Below, in pieces: positions 61,274 through 64,000 of a stretch of 64,000 nucleotides of DNA. The notes below the pieces were generated by a model. It saw only the letters and a program-made list of their open reading frames with translations. It did no database searches and was not told the DNA's origin. The stretch spans positions 2,976,501 through 3,040,500 of the forward strand of contig NC_087385.1 in the NCBI RefSeq assembly GCF_963675165.1. The letters are read 5' to 3'. How positions within the stretch are numbered: the first letter of the stretch is position 1; every line of letters starts with the position of its first letter. Source of the DNA: Halichondria panicea. Its lineage: Eukaryota > Porifera > Demospongiae > Suberitida > Halichondriidae. The translations under genes were made by a program, and so were the position numbers.

Positions 61274-64000
61274 TTACACCTTGTCAACAGCTTTTGCTAG
61301 TTTCGAATTAAGCGGTACATTCTCCTCTTGCCTTGATTCTTCCTGAAGACTTTCGATGATATTAGTTACCAAAACCGTTACGGTTTCTTGTGCGTTCTCT
61401 CCTTCTTGATTTAAAGTTGTGTCCATGTCTTCGTTTTCTTCCAATTCAGTCTCCATCTCCTCGGTTACCTTATTTTGATAGTCTCTAATACCAATAAATA
61501 ATCCTTGCTCGTCGTAAGTGTGGAGTAGGGAGTGAAATTGTTGTTTTAATAATTTTTTGCCATAGTGTTACACTTTTGTTTTGGATATTTTGCAGGCTGT
61601 TTTCTCGAAAATGGTTTTCACTGACTTGTGGGGTACGGATGTCGCAGACAGTAGCTTCTTCTCCAGTTCCGGTATTGGTCCACCAGGTCTCACCTTGCTC
61701 GAGATAAGTTGATATGCGTTGTAGATGTCCTTGCCAACTTGTCTGGACAAAATCATGTGGTATTGCTGTGTTTTGTGAAGTGTGCTGTCTAATTCCTTTA
61801 GCTTCCTTGGAAATTTTGCTGTATGCTGTTTGAAGGGTTGTATACATGTCTTTAGTCTTTTGTTTTGCTTGTAGCCTCAGTAAAATGTTAGGCACAATGT
61901 TTTCTGGCTTATGTAGCAGTAGCGATATCCTTGGCCTGTCCAAACAGCCTTTCTTCGTGTTCAGCGTTACACGATTTCAAACTCATCACTGAGCTGGTGC
62001 ATGTACAGTCAGTGCATGTAGGTATATACCGTAGAGTTTTCTTCTGGTAATATGCTTAGGGGACGGGATTAATTCCTTTACAAGCTCGAAATGTAGCCAC
62101 GTAGTATTATATAGTCTCAAAATTTCTTTGTTGGTTCTTTCGGTTTCTCCCAGGTATAGCAAACGTGACATTTCTGCTAGAGTTTGTAGCAAAGTACACA
62201 CTTTCTCGGCTACTAAGTGAATGAGTATTAGTATTAGTCGATAGTCGGCTCCAGTTTTCTTTAAATCTGCTTCTAATAGTTGTTTGTAGTGTGTCTTGAT
62301 GGCAGGGTCCAGAATTGAAGGGAGTTCAGTAATCACGAATCACGTTGTTGATGTGTCCTTTTAAATCATGCAGGGGTTCACAATCAAGTACTTGGTATAA
62401 GTCTAGGTTTAGCTGTCCCAAAGGGTTGTGGATGAGCAGGGATGGTACTCTTGGGATGGTACTCTTTGAACGCCTTCAAGAGCCTGATGAAGTGTTTGTT
62501 GTAGGTCTTTCTTTGTAGTTGCACTGGTGTATACATCTCGGTTACGTAGTTCGTCCTTAATTTCCTCCTTGCATCAAGAGGTCTTACTACAAGGTCTTAC
62601 TACACCAGCCTGCTTTTTCCTAAAATATTAAGGAATGAAAGTTTACTGACTTATACATGTGAGAAATTATGCTCAATACATTCTGTGTATGCGTGTGTGT
62701 GTATTATTGTACCATTGCAGTCTGTTACAATAATGTTGCTATTCTACATAGTTGGCTCTGCACTGTTGCCCGCCTATTCATTGAAATAATTTTCCTATAC
62801 CTAGTAACAGAGTGGTTGCCAGGCATAAACGTTAAGGCATGTTTCCGAAATGTGCCCTTATGGAGCAAACTAATAATGTTCAGTACAGTAAAATATTTAG
62901 AGCTATTTTAGGATTTTGGTTAAGAACAATATCTCCTCTAACTTTAAAAAAAAATTTTTGATCTGAAAATTTTTTTGTATAGCCGTTACAAGGCAGCCAT
63001 TGAATTTTTTCATGCTGTTTTTGTATGCGGATAGAACTTGGAACATTAGTTTCTCAAAACGGTACGTCAATACTGTCCCCCTTTCACCTGAAAATATTTT
63101 GGGGTAGGAAGGTGCAAAGTGAGTGATACTGTAATCAATTTGAAGCTTTAAGCACTGCTTTATTTAATTAAGCAATAAAATACAATTAATTAGTTTGCTC
63201 CATAAGGGTTGTTTTCCTAGGCCCTGTCACAAATGATTATGCGACAGTAAATGTATTTACCCTTTGTTGCTGTTGTTTGTATGTCTTGTAGATCCTTCCA
63301 CTTTCAGGTAAAGCAGTGCCCTAGGTCGTCCATGCGTTGAGCAGAACAACCGCAGGAAATCCTCCCCCTTGCTGACATCCTCTTTCAAATTGTGCTGCAG
63401 GCTTATCTCCATAGCAGGCTTATCTCCATAAAAGAACATCAGTTGGTCTTGTACTTGCACTCCATTGCTACATGTAAGTGGTGAGTGTGTGGTCTGAATA
63501 CAAGTTAATCTGTCCGTTATCAACCCCACTTGGTCTTCTGTACTCGATGAAGACATTGCTAATATATGGACCTCAGGCTCCTCAACAAACGCCTGAATAT
63601 TTTTGACTTGAGAAGTTGTTGGTATTTTTGCGTCTGGTTTAAATACTGCCGTGTCATATAATATTTTTGCTGTCACAAGAATGTATCCGTGGCCTAGTAT
63701 TGTTGCGTGATCATGCCATACGGCAATTGTACGAGTTCGTTCAGATTTTTTTAGTTTTTCTCTTAGATTTTGAAGGCTTGTATCATGTGTATCATGTGGT
63801 AGTCTGATGTTTTTTTGCCGTCAATTCCTCGGTCAATTGAATAGCAGACATTTCTCTATCCGTATGCAAGTGCATATATTTCCGTATTAGCTTTTGTCGA
63901 ATGTCTGTCAGAGGAATTTTTCTACCGTAAACTGTGCTTTCGCTTTTAGTTACAGTACCATTTGATGTGTTGTATTTTGTTATTGTGCATAGGTGGCATT
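61274..64000 (-). pseudogene. Uncharacterised repetitive ORF family, copy 2, incomplete at the window edge
   Basis: Reading down the minus strand from the edge: VYGRKIPLTDIRQKLIRKYM (near 63880), an RTRTIAVWHDHATILGHGYI segment (near 63725), LVTAKILYDTAVFKPDAK, SSSSTEDQVGLITDRLTCIQ and GVQVQDQLMFFYGDKPAMEI (63676-63257); then an inserted 360-bp MITE; then RVPSLLIHNPLGQLNLDLYQ and VLDCEPLHDLKGHINNVI (62500-62345); then YLGETERTNKEILRLYNTTW and RKLYGIYLHALTVHAPAQ (62336-61986); then ENIVPNILLRLQAKQ and AIPHDFVQTSWQGHLQRIST (61943-61485), and an acidic tail ending at 61274. This gives the domain order that copy 1 preserves only in its first half. At least five frame changes are visible. Function unknown; it resembles a transposon-encoded protein in copy number, but no catalytic triad is identified. 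Confidence 0.75.
62851..63211. mobile_element. MITE of about 360 bp inside ORF-family copy 2
   Basis: CCCTTATGGAGCAAACTAAT at 62851-62870 is mirrored by ATTAGTTTGCTCCATAAGGG at 63191-63210. The unit separates the GDKPA part from the GVQRVP part of the surrounding ORF family. No target duplication is obvious. Confidence 0.7.

Noticed and set aside
1..64000. tRNA, rRNA or snRNA genes
   Set aside because: No cloverleaf with A and B boxes, and no rRNA or snRNA core sequence, was recognised on reading; a covariance-model scan was not possible.

Overview
Organism. The window is nuclear DNA of a metazoan, most likely a marine invertebrate and probably a demosponge. The evidence is one spliced spliceosomal gene with short GT-AG introns, many AT-rich palindromic repeats, and mobile-element proteins of kinds I associate with sponge and cnidarian genomes. 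The species call is inference from remembered repeat and protein motifs. I see no bacterial operons, rRNA, tRNA or CRISPR.

Layout. About 1-2750: dispersed repeats, a 305-bp MITE and a 699-bp deletion derivative of a hAT transposon. 3334-6160: an element whose arms are inverted arrays of 7-bp units, with an 852-bp element nested in one arm. 6522-11015: a tyrosine-recombinase (Ngaro/DIRS-like) retrotransposon relic on the minus strand with split direct repeats, containing a nested Merlin transposon. 11016-15614: part of a long-TIR element, a piggyBac derivative, a small hairpin MITE and a pogo-like element carrying a HIRAN-like ORF. 15920-18757: a near-complete hAT transposon with 5-bp target duplications. 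19940-24450: a Ty1/copia relic and a 5'-truncated LINE, both on the minus strand. 25231-32035: the clearest host gene, SNRNP27, in seven exons, with transposons in both large introns and touching both ends. 32191-37130: a 1.77-kb long-TIR element, further MITEs and a second LINE relic. 37479-45210: relics of a large uncharacterised repetitive ORF family, of hAT transposases and of another element-type protein. 45285-46858: a second piggyBac derivative and a 364-bp palindrome. 49975-51480: a tandem segmental repeat. 51500-54430: a Helitron relic. 55939-56639: the 3' exons of an unidentified spliced gene. 59949 to the end: a second copy of the uncharacterised ORF family, running off the window, and another lineage-type ORF.

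How it fits together. Apart from SNRNP27 and one unidentified gene this is a transposon graveyard with strong nesting. Many insertions can be dated relative to each other because their target duplications are intact. The most useful observations are a foldback element inserted into one copy of a tandem duplication that keeps its own empty site, a retroelement with exact split-direct-repeat order, a hAT family with 5-bp target duplications and its deletion derivative, two copies of an unnamed large ORF family, and a dense population of two-copy short tandem duplications in the right half that is either a mutational signature or an assembly artefact.
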